From contig ML677455.1 in NCBI GenBank assembly GCA_007922305.1, positions 377,166 through 441,165 on the forward strand: a stretch of DNA of 64,000 bases. The letters are read 5' to 3'. Position 1 is the first letter of the stretch. Each line of letters begins with the position of its first letter. The DNA is from Dermatemys mawii. Taxonomy: Eukaryota > Chordata > Testudines > Dermatemydidae. Shown here piece after piece: positions 9,701 to 20,885 of this stretch. The notes below the pieces were generated by a model, which worked only from the letters and a program-made list of their open reading frames with translations, was not told where the DNA came from and made no database searches. The translations under genes were made by a program, and so were the position numbers.

Positions 9701-12309
9701 ATCTCTGTTCCACTTACGATTCTTAACAAATTCTGGAGTCTTGGGGAGATTCCAGAAGACTAGAAGAGTGTTAATGTTCTGCCAATAAGTAACAAGGGCA
9801 GGTAGGGTGACCTGTGTAATGATAGGCCATTTAGCCTGAGAGTGACTTATCACGGCACAAGGTTCTCATTAGAAACCTAGAACCATAGAATCCCATTAAA
9901 GCACACATATAGTATAATGTACAACGTAAAGTAATTGTCAGTGCAGAGTCGTCATCGTATAGGGCATCTCTAATGACTTGATTAACGTGTATGAGTACAG
10001 TCACAAGGAGATAATACCTGGTACTCAAGGACTCTTTAATCTAGCAGAGAAGCCAGAACAAGAACCAGTGGCTAAAAGCTGCAGCTAGAGAATTTTAAGT
10101 TAGAAATAAGATTTATACTTTTAAGAGTGAGAGTGACTAACCATTGGAACAAACTGCCAAAGGAAATGATGTATTCTCCATCTTTTGGTGTCTACAAATC
10201 AAGACTGGATGCTTTTCTGGAAGATAATCCAGTTCTACAAGTTACGGGACTCTATACAGGAGTATCTCGGGGAAATTCTATGGCAGGAGGTCAGACTAGA
10301 TCAGTGGTCTTCCAAGTGGGGTGCGCGAGATCCCAGCGCCGCTGCCGATCCCGCCTGGGAGACCGCCGAACTCCCGGGTGGTCTATTTTTGTCACGCCGA
10401 AATGCCGCCACGGAAAGTGGAAGCTTCTACTTTCTGCGCGGCATTTCGGCGGGCATACCCACCGGGAGCGAGTTTTTCCTCTGCAAAAAGGGGCTGCGGA
10501 GGAAAAACTTTGAAGATCGCTGGACTAGATAATCAAATGGTCCCTTCTGGCCTTCAAACCTGTGAAATTCTGAGAACAAAATGGCCACTGTCTGCAGAGT
10601 CTCAATATTTATAGGCTTTCAAACTCTAATGCTACAGCTTTATGATGAAAAAAATCCTAAGAGTTTGGACAATACTGACACCTGAGTGAGGAGGTAAGTT
10701 TGTTTGTGTGCAGGGAAGGTAAAAATTTAAATGAGGTGAAGTATTTTCAAGCTGGTTAACTCGAAACTGGCAGAACATTGTAACCAGACACATGTCCTAG
10801 TCATCACACAAGGGTCCTTCCTGCCAAGCCAGTGTGAAAAATATTCATGTGGAAACTAACAAACCCATTAAACTTGCAGACAGCCCAGCACAGTGCAGCA
10901 TTTCACTGGGCTTCCTTACTGTGTATGTGGGTCCCGAGGCTGCAAATGAGGAGTTGCATTAAGAGTTGCTTGGAGTGGTGAGCTTGTAGATCGGGGGTGC
11001 TATAGAACACAGAAGTGTGCTAGGTGCTATCTTGCCCTACACATGGGGATTCAAGCAGAAACCTCTTGAGCAAAGCACAAGTCTCTACCCCTTGAGCTAT
11101 CTACTGGCTCTTTAGCTGGAGATGTAACTGATTCTCCTTCTCTGTAGATAGGCTGACCAGACAGCAAGTGTGAAAAATCAGGATGGGTGTGAGGGATAAT
11201 AGGAGCCTATATAAGAAAAAGACCCCAAAATTAGGACTGTCCCTATAAAATCAGGACACCTGCTCACCAGGGTATAAATGATACACACTGACCAGTGGGT
11301 AATGATACCAGTAGGTAATGATACACACTGACCAGTGGGTAATGATACCAGTAGGTAATCATACACACTGACCAGTGGGTAATGCCTGTATATAATCAGC
11401 AGTGTTCACTCTTCAGCATAATTAAATCAATGCTAATCCACCAAGGATTTAAAGCCTTTTAATAGCTGATGAACCCTTCAGTCCATACAGCAGCTACGTA
11501 CAGACATTCACCCATGATTTCCCTGCTTTTTGAAGCCCGAGGGCAGTAATTATAAACATCTTGATGGCATCAATATAGCATCATTCAGGAGGTTCTTTTA
11601 ATGTTTGAAACATCAAGGTTCCCATGGAAAGTTAGCTTGGCCACATTCCATGTCTCTGGAGGCCTTTCTATTCTTGCTCTGCCTGTTTCACACCATATCT
11701 GTCATAAACTATACAGGACGCCCAGCATGGTCAAATTAATTTTGCAGCAGGGTAGGTCCCAGAGAAGCACTTTGGAGGGGGAGAGATTTTTCCCACCTAC
11801 TAAAGATGCAGATTGAGGGCAGGACATGTGAGGCTGGGAGCCCTTTGGGGTTGTAGAGTGAGAGCAGGGGACTCAGCTACAATGGCCAGGCTAACAGCTG
11901 CTGGTATGCAATGGCCACCCAAATGGTGTCAGCCTTCAGAGAGAATTGGAATTTCCCTTCCTTCTTTAAAAATACATGGTTTTTCACCTAAGTAATTATC
12001 TATCATTTTAGCTTCAGCTGTGCATGAAGTGTGTGTGATAGAGCAAATATACTGGAGTGTGAGTCACGGTTTTATGCAGTATAGATTTTAGACATATGAC
12101 TATTCCCCTTAAAACTCTGCAACAGAATGTTGCAATAGAGAAAGTAAATTCCCTGCACTGGAGTTAACCAGGAACCTCTCCACCAACCACAGAGTGAATG
12201 GGCAATTTTTCTTTTTGATTTGAAATCAAACTTCATCTTAACCCTGTTCTATGGAAAAACATCCACAAATCTGATTCTCTTTTCTTTGTACAGGCGAATT
12301 ATGGACTGA
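6798..12309 (+). CDS. Beta-defensin gene A (three coding exons, gap in signal exon)
   Basis: A non-coding first exon (about 4695-4776) precedes the signal exon, which starts at 6768 after tctccag. The ATG at 6798 gives MKIIYLLFAV, and then ten Ns at 6827-6836 remove the rest. The mature exon is 8489-8618 (acceptor ttctacag, donor gtaag). It reads EFSKAQNLSRR followed by the core, with cysteine spacing C-x6-C-x4-C-x9-C-x6-CC and sub-motifs CRLRGGFC, GRCPPRT and GRFCCQ. The last exon starts at 12294 (ttgtacag) and adds RIMD before TGA at 12307-12309. If the hidden part matches its paralogs (58 coding bases), the precursor would be 67 residues. The core is arginine-rich with no acidic propiece, as in avian and reptilian beta-defensins. 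The likely role is a secreted antimicrobial peptide that disrupts microbial membranes. The C4-C5 loop of six residues is the usual family length, whereas C, D and E have four. Confidence 0.85.
6827..6836. other. Assembly gap (10 N)
   Basis: Ten consecutive Ns interrupt the signal-peptide exon of gene A after the tenth codon. The sequence to the right (from 6837) is the end of an inverted-repeat element ending in ctggtcaccct, followed by intron 2 sequence (aattagaaacat) that matches gene I at about 62567. The gap therefore hides the rest of the exon, about 75 bp of intron and most of the element, far more than ten bases. Confidence 0.9.
6837..6882. mobile_element. End of a short TIR element next to the gap
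   Basis: The segment ccagatttttcacatttgctg followed by ctggtcaccct matches the terminal part of the complete element at 33939-34053, which has the inverted ends TAGGGTGACC and GGTGACCCTA, and part of 11149-11271. It is inserted in intron 2 of gene A, because paralog I has uninterrupted sequence at the same point. Confidence 0.65.
8160..8410 (+). mobile_element. CR1 3' end fragment in intron 2 of gene A
   Basis: It shares aggtccatcaatggct, tggtgtccctagc and ggggcacctggcattggccact with the CR1 tails at about 2270-2390 and 47690-47910. It is a 5'-truncated, non-coding insertion between the signal and mature exons. Confidence 0.8.
8626..9135. repeat. Low-copy repeat shared among defensin units
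   Basis: The first part matches about 31388-31510 in the left arm in the same orientation, including ttcagcattcc and tgaacagaaat. The part near 8830-8960 is the reverse complement of about 15020-15110. Open frames here run through the repeat and lack any recognisable domain. Confidence 0.5.
9240..10620 (+). mobile_element. Degenerate CR1-like LINE fragment with a nested insertion
   Basis: A broken frame near 9660-9762 encodes YRILQDMAEEISVPLTILN and LGEIPED, which resembles the CR1-family reverse transcriptase region. The 3' portion at about 10125-10300 encodes the WNKLP..KSRLDAF-type stretch and ends in the ggtcagactagat..tggtcccttctggcc tail. The tail is split by a GC-rich insertion at about 10305-10527. 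Confidence 0.65.
10305..10527. mobile_element. GC-rich insertion with internal inverted repeat
   Basis: This block is far more GC-rich than its surroundings and interrupts the CR1 tail. It contains a perfect 14-bp inverted repeat, CGCCGAAATGCCGC at 10395-10408 and GCGGCATTTCGGCG at 10438-10451, around a nearly palindromic ggaagcttctac core. The flanks ctagat(cag) and ctagat(aat) may be target-site duplications. It is probably a non-autonomous DNA element. Confidence 0.6.
11149..11271. mobile_element. Short TIR-type element in intron 3 of gene A
   Basis: It contains ggctgaccagacagcaagtg, gtgaaaaatcagga and aggactgtccctataaaatc, sequence shared with the element at 33939-34053 in reverse orientation and with the fragment beside the gap at 6837. 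Confidence 0.6.
11280..11383. repeat. 40-bp tandem repeat, about 2.6 copies
   Basis: Copies start at 11280, 11320 and 11360. Each begins with (g)atacacactgaccagtggg and continues with taatgataccagtaggtaat. The related position near 420-460 in the left-edge relic has only one copy, so the expansion is local to gene A's intron 3. Confidence 0.85.
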
Positions 12310-12487
12310 TCGCCTAAGCAGGATCTCCGGGAATCTGTCAGTCAGCCACTTGCTTCTAAAATCATCAGATCCCGCTTCAATGGAAACCTGAAGTGCTGCT
12401 TATTTCGGCTGTAATGAACCGTGTGAGCTGGAGAAATTCCAGGAAGGAGCCCTTATGTCGCCGTATAAGTTTCATTACTCTCCATTT

Positions 12488-12493
12488 AATAAA
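12488..12493 (+). terminator. Polyadenylation signal of gene A
   Basis: AATAAA in the context ttaataaaagcaag lies about 180 bp after the stop codon. The same context is found at 51304 (gene D) and, on the minus strand, at 23334 (C) and 34865 (E). Confidence 0.8.
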
Positions 12494-12514
12494 AGCAAGT
12501 TGGTTTGAGATAAT

Positions 12515-14330
12515 CTTGCTGAAGTGTGTATGTGTCGGTGGCGGGCAAAGGGGCTGTTTTCTTCACGTGTCTCTTTTAGAAAGCCATCCAGTTTATTTTT
12601 TAAAATTAAAAATAAAACATCCTAAAAACATCTCTAGCACGTTAGTTCAACATCTGGGTGTTTGCAGACCATGGTTCACACATCTGTATAGGTTTAATAG
12701 GCTCCTTTAGGTAGATCTCTATTTCTTACCATTCTTACACATCCTTTTACTTTGTGGTGTCAGAGGGGCTGGGTTCAGTCACAGCTTGACTGGAAGGTGA
12801 AGCTGCATGCCACCTAGACCTTCTCCCCACCTCTGTTCCAAAACCTTATCTTCTACATTGAGGAGAAAAGGAAAATGGGGCCAAACTGCATTCAGGTCTC
12901 ATGCCTGAATCTCTTTCCTGTTACGCTGACTGTGGTAGATCAGGAGAAACTCCACTGAAGCCCTCATAAGTACACCAGCATAAAATTGGTGTAACTCACA
13001 TCAGAATCAAGCAAAGCATTGTCCATAAAAGGATGAGAATTAATTTCTAAAAGGTAAAGGTTTCTTTTATATCAATTGGTTACATGATATCCCAAAATTC
13101 ATTTCCAATCCCATCTTCAACTTTCCCTGAAAGCCACCTCTGACATTGGATCATAGGTCAGAAATCTCAGGCAGATTTTTTTTACACCTTTAGATGTATG
13201 GGGATAACATTTTGAAAATCACAACCTTAATTCATCTGAGACTGTCACCATTCTGTGGTTGTCTACATGGTTCTGTCCCTAAAATCCAGCAGGCTGTACT
13301 GTGAAACAGCAGGTTCCGATTGAAGGATGATGTTGAACTAGAGTGGGCATCTTTCTGAAGCTGCTGTAGTGGAGTGGTTGAGAGTCAGGAGTGCCAGTGA
13401 AAGATAGGTTGTAAAGGTTGCTAGACCATGGCCGATGAGCCCTTCACCTCTCTGTCCCCCAACCATGCAAACGTATCCTTCTAAGGATGCCTTTACATTG
13501 GAGCTTGAGGTGCCATCTCCAGTTCAGGTAGATGCATCTGCACTAGCTCTGCTTCAGCTAGGGCCAAAAAGTAGAAATGTATCTGTGGCAGCACTAGAAG
13601 CGGCTGGGGAACTAGCTGGCCACCTGGTGTGTGATCCCCTCTGAAACCCTACACACCTACTCAAGGAGGTTACCAAAGTTACATTTCTGCCTCCAGTGTA
13701 ACCATTCACATAGGGACACTTGGCATTAGGAGGAGGTGGGGATGGGGTTAACAGGATCTGGGCAGCTAGGAGTGGTTGAAGCTGTTCTTAGGATATAAGG
13801 AAAATTTGATCACTCAGGAGGTGGGATCTAACTCCAGAGGGAGCTCAGGGGCTGTGGGCATGTCAGTTTCAAATTGACTTCTTCTCCAGCTTACATTTCA
13901 GGTGTCTTGCAGACTGCAGTGTAAAAGCCAGTCATCCTAGGCAAGGGAGGGTTGGATCTGCTGCCTTTCTCTGCAGCCCAGTACCTTTCAGGCCTTCCTA
14001 TCAGGCCTGCAGCCTGGGGAGTTGCTAGGCTGGAGTTCCCCAGCTCCCTTGCCTATTCCCCCAGCACTGTTCCACCTCAGGTACCCTGTCCTGCAGGCAG
14101 CCAGGCCCTGCTCCTTCCCAGTCTGGAGAGACCCTGCCTAGCTTCTGCTTCTCAGCCCTTCTATCAAGGCCAGTTCTGGCCTGACTGGGGCGTGGCCCAA
14201 CTGTGGTTGCTTCCCCAATCAGCCTGGGTTTGCTGCTGCCCCCAGCAGCAGCCCTCTCTAGGGCTGTTTTAACCCCTTTTCTGCTGGAGTGGGGCAGCTG
14301 CCCCGCTACAAGGTCCCTGCTTTCAGTGGG
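12515..14330. other. Intergenic DNA downstream of gene A
   Basis: The first part (12750-13260) is homologous to about 2500-3160. The part near 13490-13760 resembles a repeat also present near 22610-22830, 33600-33710 and 51820-52030 (agacttggcattaggagga and a cctccactg..tgtagac pattern). From 13950 to 14330 the DNA is GC-richer and has open frames without recognisable domains. No gene is supported. Confidence 0.5.
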
Positions 14331-14399
14331 TGAGGAAGACAGCTGTTGTTGCACATTTTGATCGACAGCACTCCAATCCCGCAAACTCTTATACAAGAG

Positions 14400-15480
14400 A
14401 GACGCAAACACCATTTTGCTTCTTTACAGATAGAGAACAGAAAAATTTACTAACCATCTCTGCCTTTTCTCCGTCATTATTATTATTTTACCATCTCCAT
14501 GGGCCTGTACCATTATTGGAATCGCTTTCTGAAACACTTAAAAAACTCCTTGTTGCCCTTGGCCCTGCCAGCCATGGCGTTTTCCCCAAAGGCCTTAGTT
14601 TCCTTTATCATATTCCTGCACTTCATTGCTTCTAATTTATATTGAGGGCTACCTACTTCCTGTTTCCCAATTGTTTTCTCTTTTTTTTAAACGCTGCCTT
14701 AATTTCTCATGCAGACACATACAGAGGAGACATACACCTCACACACGATCCAGGAAACTTTACTTTTGTTCTTCCTGGTTGATTTCCCTATGTTAAAATG
14801 AAAAAAAAATACAAACCCAATGCAGACAATGGGTTGTTTCTGGCCCCAATCGCTGCCCAAATGCTGCTCTGATGGAATATGGGAGATGTCAAAGGACCAC
14901 AGTGGGCTTGGGGAGAATGCTCCCAAAGCATGAGTAGCACACGGCTGCCGTAATTGATCTACGCTGTTCTTTCAGCAGGCATTGGTGATGGGGAGGTGCT
15001 GAAGAGATTGATGCGGGCTATTAGCTGAAGGGAACAATCTCTGTAGCACTGAGCACTGCAGAGCATCTGGGCTACTACAGGCCATGAAGTACCCCATAGG
15101 CACCCTCAGTAAGGCAGCTGTAATTAGGAGCAGCCCCAGGAATGGGTCTAAGAGCTACTGGAGTTACTCCAACCCCCAGGCAGTCCAGAATCTGGGCATC
15201 ACAGAGATACCAAAAAGCTTCCTTGGCTGCCTGTTTCTGGGTAGAGCCATATTTACTGATCCTCCAAGAACATTAAACAACCACTTGGATATAATAAGGA
15301 GAGGAAGGAATATTTCTGTTCACACTGCAATGTCTGTCTTGGGGAGCTCTGAGCCAGCTGAAACAACCAACATTTGTACAAAGCATGTTGTAGATTTTAT
15401 AAAATTGAGGGTGACATAGCAGAGTGTAACCGCAGAGTGTCAACGTTATGCTCTGTTGCCCTGAGTCCAGGAGCATCTTG
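14400..15480 (-). repeat. Segment duplicated at about 42300-43450
   Basis: Landmarks occur in the same order and orientation in both regions: tctgcctttt..atcatt, accatctc, ccaatt gttt, ggtttccctggtgg-like text, gatggaatatgggagatg and cattaaacaaca..ttggat. It ends with a very degraded mature defensin exon on the minus strand (15355-15420), so it represents the 3' side of an old minus-strand defensin unit. Confidence 0.5.
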
Positions 15481-16406
15481 TACAAATAAACTCTTAATTA
15501 TCATTCAGCTGGGCAGGGTAAAAAAGAGCTGTGATTTTTTCTTTAACTGGAGGTGGCTGTGGTTTCACAAAACTATCCCCAAACCACAGAGGGGAACCCA
15601 AACCTTAAACTGATACATTGTCATTTCTGCACATACTGTCCCGACCTCAGGTAACAGCATTTCCAAGAGTGAAGCCAAGCAGGCAGATGTGGCAGAGTCT
15701 TTCTGAGAGAAAATGGGGAGCCAGTACAGTGAGCTGAGGGTCTGCCATTTTACAGATTGGGTCCTATTCCCAGCTGTGTTACCTCTAAATGGGGAATGAG
15801 GCCTGGCTTTATAATTTGAGTTATAAAGGCCAGGAAACAGAATAATGAACACTAGTCAGCAGAAGAAGTTACATTTTAAGTCATGGACTCCTGGCTCCCA
15901 GCTGAATGTACCTTCCCCTAGGAGAAAGGGTAGTTTGAAAGGATTTGGCCTGATTTCATTTTGTTGGTGTCCCATTTGGATGTTCAGTTTTGTGCGGCCT
16001 GTGATATGAAGAGCGTGTTCAGTGCAGACAGAATGTCGGGTGGTTTAAGTGGCAAGCTGTAGCAAGATCCAGTGAAGGAAACACCACGGGGAAATAATGA
16101 CTTGTCTAAATTCAATCTAATCTGAATGGATTTTCAGGGAGGCAGCAGAGGAACCTCCCTGACCTAGGGTTTATTCCCCTGTCAAAATTCATACATCTGT
16201 TCCAAACAATGGAGGTGCTAGAGGTCATAAGAAAAAGAGTCAGAAAAATGTTTATAAGGGAAGGTGTCAGGTAGCCTTAGAATAGGTTCCGAGATGTTCT
16301 TCTATATTGTTCCTTATTTTCAATTGTATCTTACAGATGCACCCTGTAACACAAGAAGACAACAGCAAAGAGCAGGTAAAGGATCTTCGTGGCTGGAGGT
16401 CAGCCT
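15355..16406 (-). pseudogene. Defensin relic G (signal exon with lost start, decayed mature exon)
   Basis: On the minus strand, the signal exon at 16335-16390 would read [12 protein letters not shown], but its first codon is ACG rather than ATG. The preceding acceptor is ctctctgctg where paralogs have ctag. Two bases are missing relative to the 58-base norm, so the frame is lost before the donor. About 0.9 kb downstream (15355-15420) the complement weakly matches the second half of the mature exon, including atgtc..ccctcaatt..tataaa and a ggttgt in place of the CC codons. The intervening 15550-16330 matches intron 2 of genes C and E. With start, acceptor and frame all broken, this is a pseudogene. 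Confidence 0.8.
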
Positions 16407-16449
16407 GGAACTCAGTGTCAGCAGAGAGAAGAGACACCAATTCAGATAG

Positions 16450-17111
16450 GAAACAGAACCAGTGTATTTACAGGAAACTGGAGATTGTGATATGGTGAAC
16501 TCTAGACATTTTGTTTTAATCCAAATAACATTTATAAGATATCTGTTCTGCAATTTCTTCATGATTATTATCTAGACAGCACAATTGCTGTCCTAAGAGC
16601 ATGTTAGGGAATGCAGTGGTATGAAGGGAGATATATTTTTAAAACCAATGTTTTGCAAGTAATTTTAATTTACCACTTACATACGTTGGGTTTCTCACGG
16701 TAGTTTGGATCTCTGTTCCACTGCCAAAGTACAGTCTGGAGAATTATTTCAGGATTATGAGTTTTATTAGCCACAATAGAACAAAGTAATTTGATGCATT
16801 TTTGGTTGACCACAAGTAATATTGATAATAATTATTGGCATATGAGACAAAGTTACACTGCCCTCTGTACACCAACCTGATTATTCTCTACACTTTCTTT
16901 GATAGTTTGAAAGATGGCTACATACATTATGAGATCTCTTTAGAACTGGCCATCCAACAGATGATAGGCCAAGTATCATACAGGTTTTATAATATTTCAG
17001 TGAGATTCACTTTACAGATTTTCACTTTTCCTCAGCTTCATAACATATAAATTGAGGGTATCATGTTCTTTATTGTAAAAGAATTCCTTGTTATAACTTT
17101 GTTAATGATTA

Positions 17112-17153
<42 letters not shown>

Positions 17154-18235
17154 GTCTATTTAAAATACACAACATTGTCCAATGTGCTTACTGCTTACAA
17201 TATTTCTTATAATGAAGGCAATGAAATTTCCTCAGGCAGTGGGGCTCTGCTGCCGAATACTCAAGATAGATTATAATTTTCTGTTTAGTTTCTAAAATTG
17301 TACCTTATGTTGCCATAACAAGTAAGAATTGATCTACTGTGTTTCTACTATGAAATTCTAGGCATAAAGCAAATAATGCGGAAGAAATTGATAAAAGATA
17401 AAGTTACTTCACAACTTAGTAAGAGTTTGTGGTTAGCTTAGTTAGTGATGGTTGCTGTTACTCAATCTTAACTCCTCAGTGAACCACAGATGCTGCCTCT
17501 GATATTTGAGATGTTTTAAGAACTTAGGCCAAAATGACTCCAAGATTCTGGCCTATGCCTGGATGTATATGACATTATTATTAATAATATGTCGTAAGTC
17601 ACCATTAGAGCCGACAAACTCCTGTTTGGAGGAATATTATAATCTAGAATGAAATACTGGTCACATGGTAGGCAATGATAGTTTTCTTATTGACTCCCAT
17701 GGGGCCAGAATCACATGCTCTTCTTTTATACCAATTAAATATCATCGCCCTGGTAGAAAATGTACTTAAGTGAGTGGAAAGTGAGCTTTGGATGAGACCC
17801 CCATTGTGCAGAGAGGAATTTGAGAATCAGCTCCCCCTCCATTGTGTTGTTGTTGTTTTTTTTGTACAGCCTGGTACAAAACCCTTTGTAGGCAATGAAA
17901 ATGGGCCCACTGGCATCAGTAATTTTAGCAAAGGCTTCTAGTGCAGACTAAATTCCAGCAAATAGCTCTTGCTGGAAAGTGACTTGGAAGAAGGAGTTTT
18001 GTGTATCTGTTTTATATCATTTTTATCAAGGGGAGTGTTGTTTGTTGTTTCTTTTTTGTTTTGTTTTCTCTGTGTCTATGCATGTAAACAGTAACAAGAT
18101 TTACATAAGGATTTATATCAGTATGACTATAGCAGTACAATTATACCAGTATAGATATTCCAGCAAATTTTTCCATATAGACTAGCCCTTATATTCTTTA
18201 AGCAAGAATGAGCGCTCTAGAGACCCAGCCTGGCC
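16450..18235. repeat. Intron-1-like and flanking DNA, partly duplicated at 55690-56420
   Basis: From 16450 to 17060 the sequence resembles intron 1 of minus-strand defensin genes. From about 17085 it matches 55700-56420 in the same orientation: ttgttataactt, aattttctgt..gtttctaaaatt, aagagt tgtggttag and attaaatatcat gccctg. No exon was recognised. Confidence 0.5.
17113..17158. repeat. (CT)n microsatellite
   Basis: About twenty TC dinucleotide units, with two interrupting tctg units near the end. Confidence 0.95.
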
Positions 18236-18490
18236 TTTGGCCAGGTCTATTCATAAAATGTAGGTTGACCTAGGTACATTGCTCAGGGGTGAGAAAAATT
18301 CACACACCAGAGCAACACAGTTAAGCCAACATCTGTCCCAGTATAGATAGTGCTAGGTCAGTGAAAGAACCCTTCTGTAGAACTAGCTACCGCCTCTCAC
18401 AGAGATGGAGTTACTACAGTGATGGAAGAATGTCTTCCATTGCTATAGTTAGTGGCCACACTATGGTGCTACAGCAGTGCAGTTGTTTTC
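18236..18490. mobile_element. Interspersed repeat (non-autonomous element-like)
   Basis: The block includes aggttgacctaggtacattgc, ctcaggggtgagaaaaattcaca, agctaccgcctctca and gctacagcagtgcag, and it has internal self-complementary stretches (ccattgctatagt / actacagtgatgg). This pattern is typical of short inverted-repeat elements in reptile genomes. The class was not established. Confidence 0.45.
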
Positions 18491-18499
18491 AACTTCCCA

Positions 18500-19760
18500 A
18501 GGAAACTCTCTTTCTTAAAGGCTGATCCTTCATGTGTGTGCTGACTCCAGCTACCATACTGATCAGGGCTTTGTTGTTAGAAGTCCTAGGTGCAAAGTTT
18601 TCCTTTGCCTAAGATTACCTGTCTGGAAAAAACAAGCCGGACCATCTAAGAGTATCCACTAGGATGGTAGCTCCATTGTTGGGCCTTCAGACCCTTGCAG
18701 TCTTAATGGCTTGAAGTCACAGACCTTGTGGCTGTGGGGAGTATCCTGAGCCTGTCTTCTCCCCCTGGTATTGCCACTCTCCATCCTCAGAACCCTAGGC
18801 AGAAAGCACATGTTGGAGTCCAGATCAATGTTCATTACCAGGCACCCCCATAGTCATCTCTAAGGAGTTTGAAACTTGTGCTCACTTGAGGGCCACGTTG
18901 GATAAATGTGGGAGAGCTGCTGTATCTCTGCTGGAGTTCACATTTGCATCTAGTGACAGAGATCTGCTAGCTTTTAAGGGCTAGAGTCTCACAGGTTTAT
19001 GTTAAGCATCTCCTTACTCCACATATTCCTAGTGCTGTGGATGGCACAACTCACAGCACAAGAATTGCTCAGTGTGAGGGAAGGTGGCAGGATCTGGCCC
19101 TGTCTCTAGTCATTGTGCCCTGTGCATTTCTTGTGCTGCCATTCTGGAAGCAACCCTAGAAAATCCCAGCCTGTCCAAGCAGAGTGGATGCCATGAGCCA
19201 CCAAATTCATATCCTCCACGAACCAGCTTATTATGACATAAGCCTGCAGTGACCCTGCAGGGTGCAGCAAGCACTGACGAGTGGTTAGGAATAGCCCATT
19301 GGAGCCCCTTACTTCTGGCTAGCTCCTGATCACCATGCAGAAAAGAGACAGAAGCAGAAGAAGATTCCTTCTAACCAGGGCTTTAAATCAACATAATCTG
19401 AAACCCTCCACAATTTGAAACCCTTCCTTCTCATGGTCAGATTTCCCCTCCCCCTTATCCTGAGTCCCTTTCTCCCGGTCCTCAGCAGTTCCTTTACAAA
19501 CCCCCGGTCTGGCTCCAGCTGGGCTGGCCCCAAAATAAAGTTTCTCAAATCCAAAACCTTCATAGCAAAAGCCCCTCCTCCCAGTTTTCCTGTGTGGGAT
19601 GGGCTGGGGGTGTTTCCCCCTCTTCCACAGCCTGGAAAGGAGACTTTTAGTCACCCCATTTCCTATAGGGATGGGTAGTCAGGCCATTGGCAATGGACCT
19701 TCTCTCTTTCTTCACCCCATTCTGGTGACAGCAAGGAGCATTTGTGCTGGTTTTCCCTTC
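18500..19760. other. No gene recognised
   Basis: This stretch is moderately GC-rich. It has short open frames on both strands between 19330 and 19780 but no domain, splice structure or defensin exon that I can identify. Confidence 0.5.
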
Positions 19761-19762
19761 CC

Positions 19763-20025
19763 AGGGTATGTCTTGATTTGTTAGACATACCCGAGTTAGC
19801 TTTTTCTAGCTCGCTGGAATAACAATAGCAGTGAAGCCATGGCAGCTTGGATAGCAGCATGGGATACAAAAAGGACTCGTAACTCAGGGTACGTTCCTGA
19901 GTTGCTCGCCTGTGCTTTCATGGCATTGCAGCTACTGGAACTCAGCTGGCTAGATAAAAGCTAGTTCGGGTGTGTCTCCATGTGCTGCAGTCACACCTCC
20001 GATTGCAGGGTAGACTGAGAGTGGG
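19763..20025. mobile_element. TIR element copy (cagggtatgtct type)
   Basis: It starts with cagggtatgtct and contains gctagataaaagctagttcggg and the cacacctccgattgcagggtagac end. It is a diverged copy of the elements at 30618-30887 and 40123-40413, whose ends are inverted repeats of cagggtatgtctac. Confidence 0.6.
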
Positions 20026-20199
20026 AGACTTGTGAAATTCCACCCCAAGACAGGTCAGCGCCAAGGGCTTAATGCCTGAGTTGGACAGTCAGAGACTAGC
20101 AAGGGGACAGAGGTGCAAGCAGTCTTGTAGCTTGACATCCACCATCGAGCCCTTCATGCTTTCCTTACATCAACAATTTGTGTCTGTACTTTTGACTAT

Positions 20200-20580
20200 G
20201 ATTGTTAAGACTGAGGGTTTTACATGGGGTCATGGCAAGTTGGCCAAGCACCACAATGCAGGGCGGCCACCATGACGTGGCCTGCAGAAGTTGCTGATCT
20301 GAGCTAAACCAGTGTTTTGCACAAAGGCCTAGTGTGTCTTACACAAGCTGGGGAGGGCACAAGATGTTTTGCACAAAGACCATGGAGTTTTCCACAGACA
20401 GAGTTGCAAGAATTCCAACATTCAAACTGCGGTTGGATATTTCAAATCTGCCCCAGAAGCAGGGGTCACCTTCTGATTGGCCGACAGCAGCCTTGCCAGG
20501 AGGAAACCAAGCCTTCAGAAACTGAATAAAATAGGCAGTTTTGATTAAAGTGTCACTCCCTGAAGCTAAAATATCTGAGC
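20200..20580 (+). promoter_or_regulatory. Orphan defensin promoter B and 5'UTR start
   Basis: The sequence matches the upstream block of genes A, C, D, E and I, including ggcacaagatgttttgcac, the kappaB-like GGAGTTTTCC at 20384-20393, gcaagaattccaac, the ccccagaagc motif and ctgattggcc. The TATA box position holds gaataaaata (about 20524-20533) instead of TATAAAA. The 5'UTR exon is split by the insertion at 20596-20880, and intron 1 runs only to about 21900, where the left inverted arm starts. No signal or mature exon follows in this orientation, so the promoter has no gene. Confidence 0.7.
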
Positions 20581-20589
20581 AAGAGAGAC

Positions 20590-20885
20590 AGTCACCATAT
20601 TTGGGGTCAGGAAGGAATTTTCCTCCAGGGCAGATTGGCAGAGGCCCTGGAGATTTTTCGCCTTCCTCTGCAGCAGGGAGCATGGATCACTTGCTGGAGG
20701 ATTCTCTGTAACTTGAAGTCCTTAAACCAAGATTTGAGGACTACAATAGCTCAGATATAGGTGAGAAGTATATTGCAGGAATGGGTGGGTAAAATTCTAT
20801 GGCCTGCGTTGTGCAGGAGATCAGACTAGATGATCATAATGGTCCTCCTGACCTTAAAGTCTGTGAGTCTATGAGTGTAAGAGAG
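20590..20885 (+). mobile_element. Retroposon-like insertion in the 5'UTR exon of unit B
   Basis: The insertion is bounded by near-identical copies of agagagacagtca (20585-20597 and about 20880-20892), which fit a target-site duplication. It ends with ggagatcagactagatgatcataatggtcc..tatgag, the tail of a common turtle-type non-LTR or SINE family. Confidence 0.7.

Noticed and set aside
11280..11383. Possible CRISPR-like array
   Set aside because: Copies are directly adjacent 40-bp tandem repeats without spacers in a vertebrate intron.
13952..14414. Frames of 106 and 129 codons on opposite strands
   Set aside because: They overlap each other in a GC-rich stretch that lacks stops by composition. 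No splice or domain evidence supports either.
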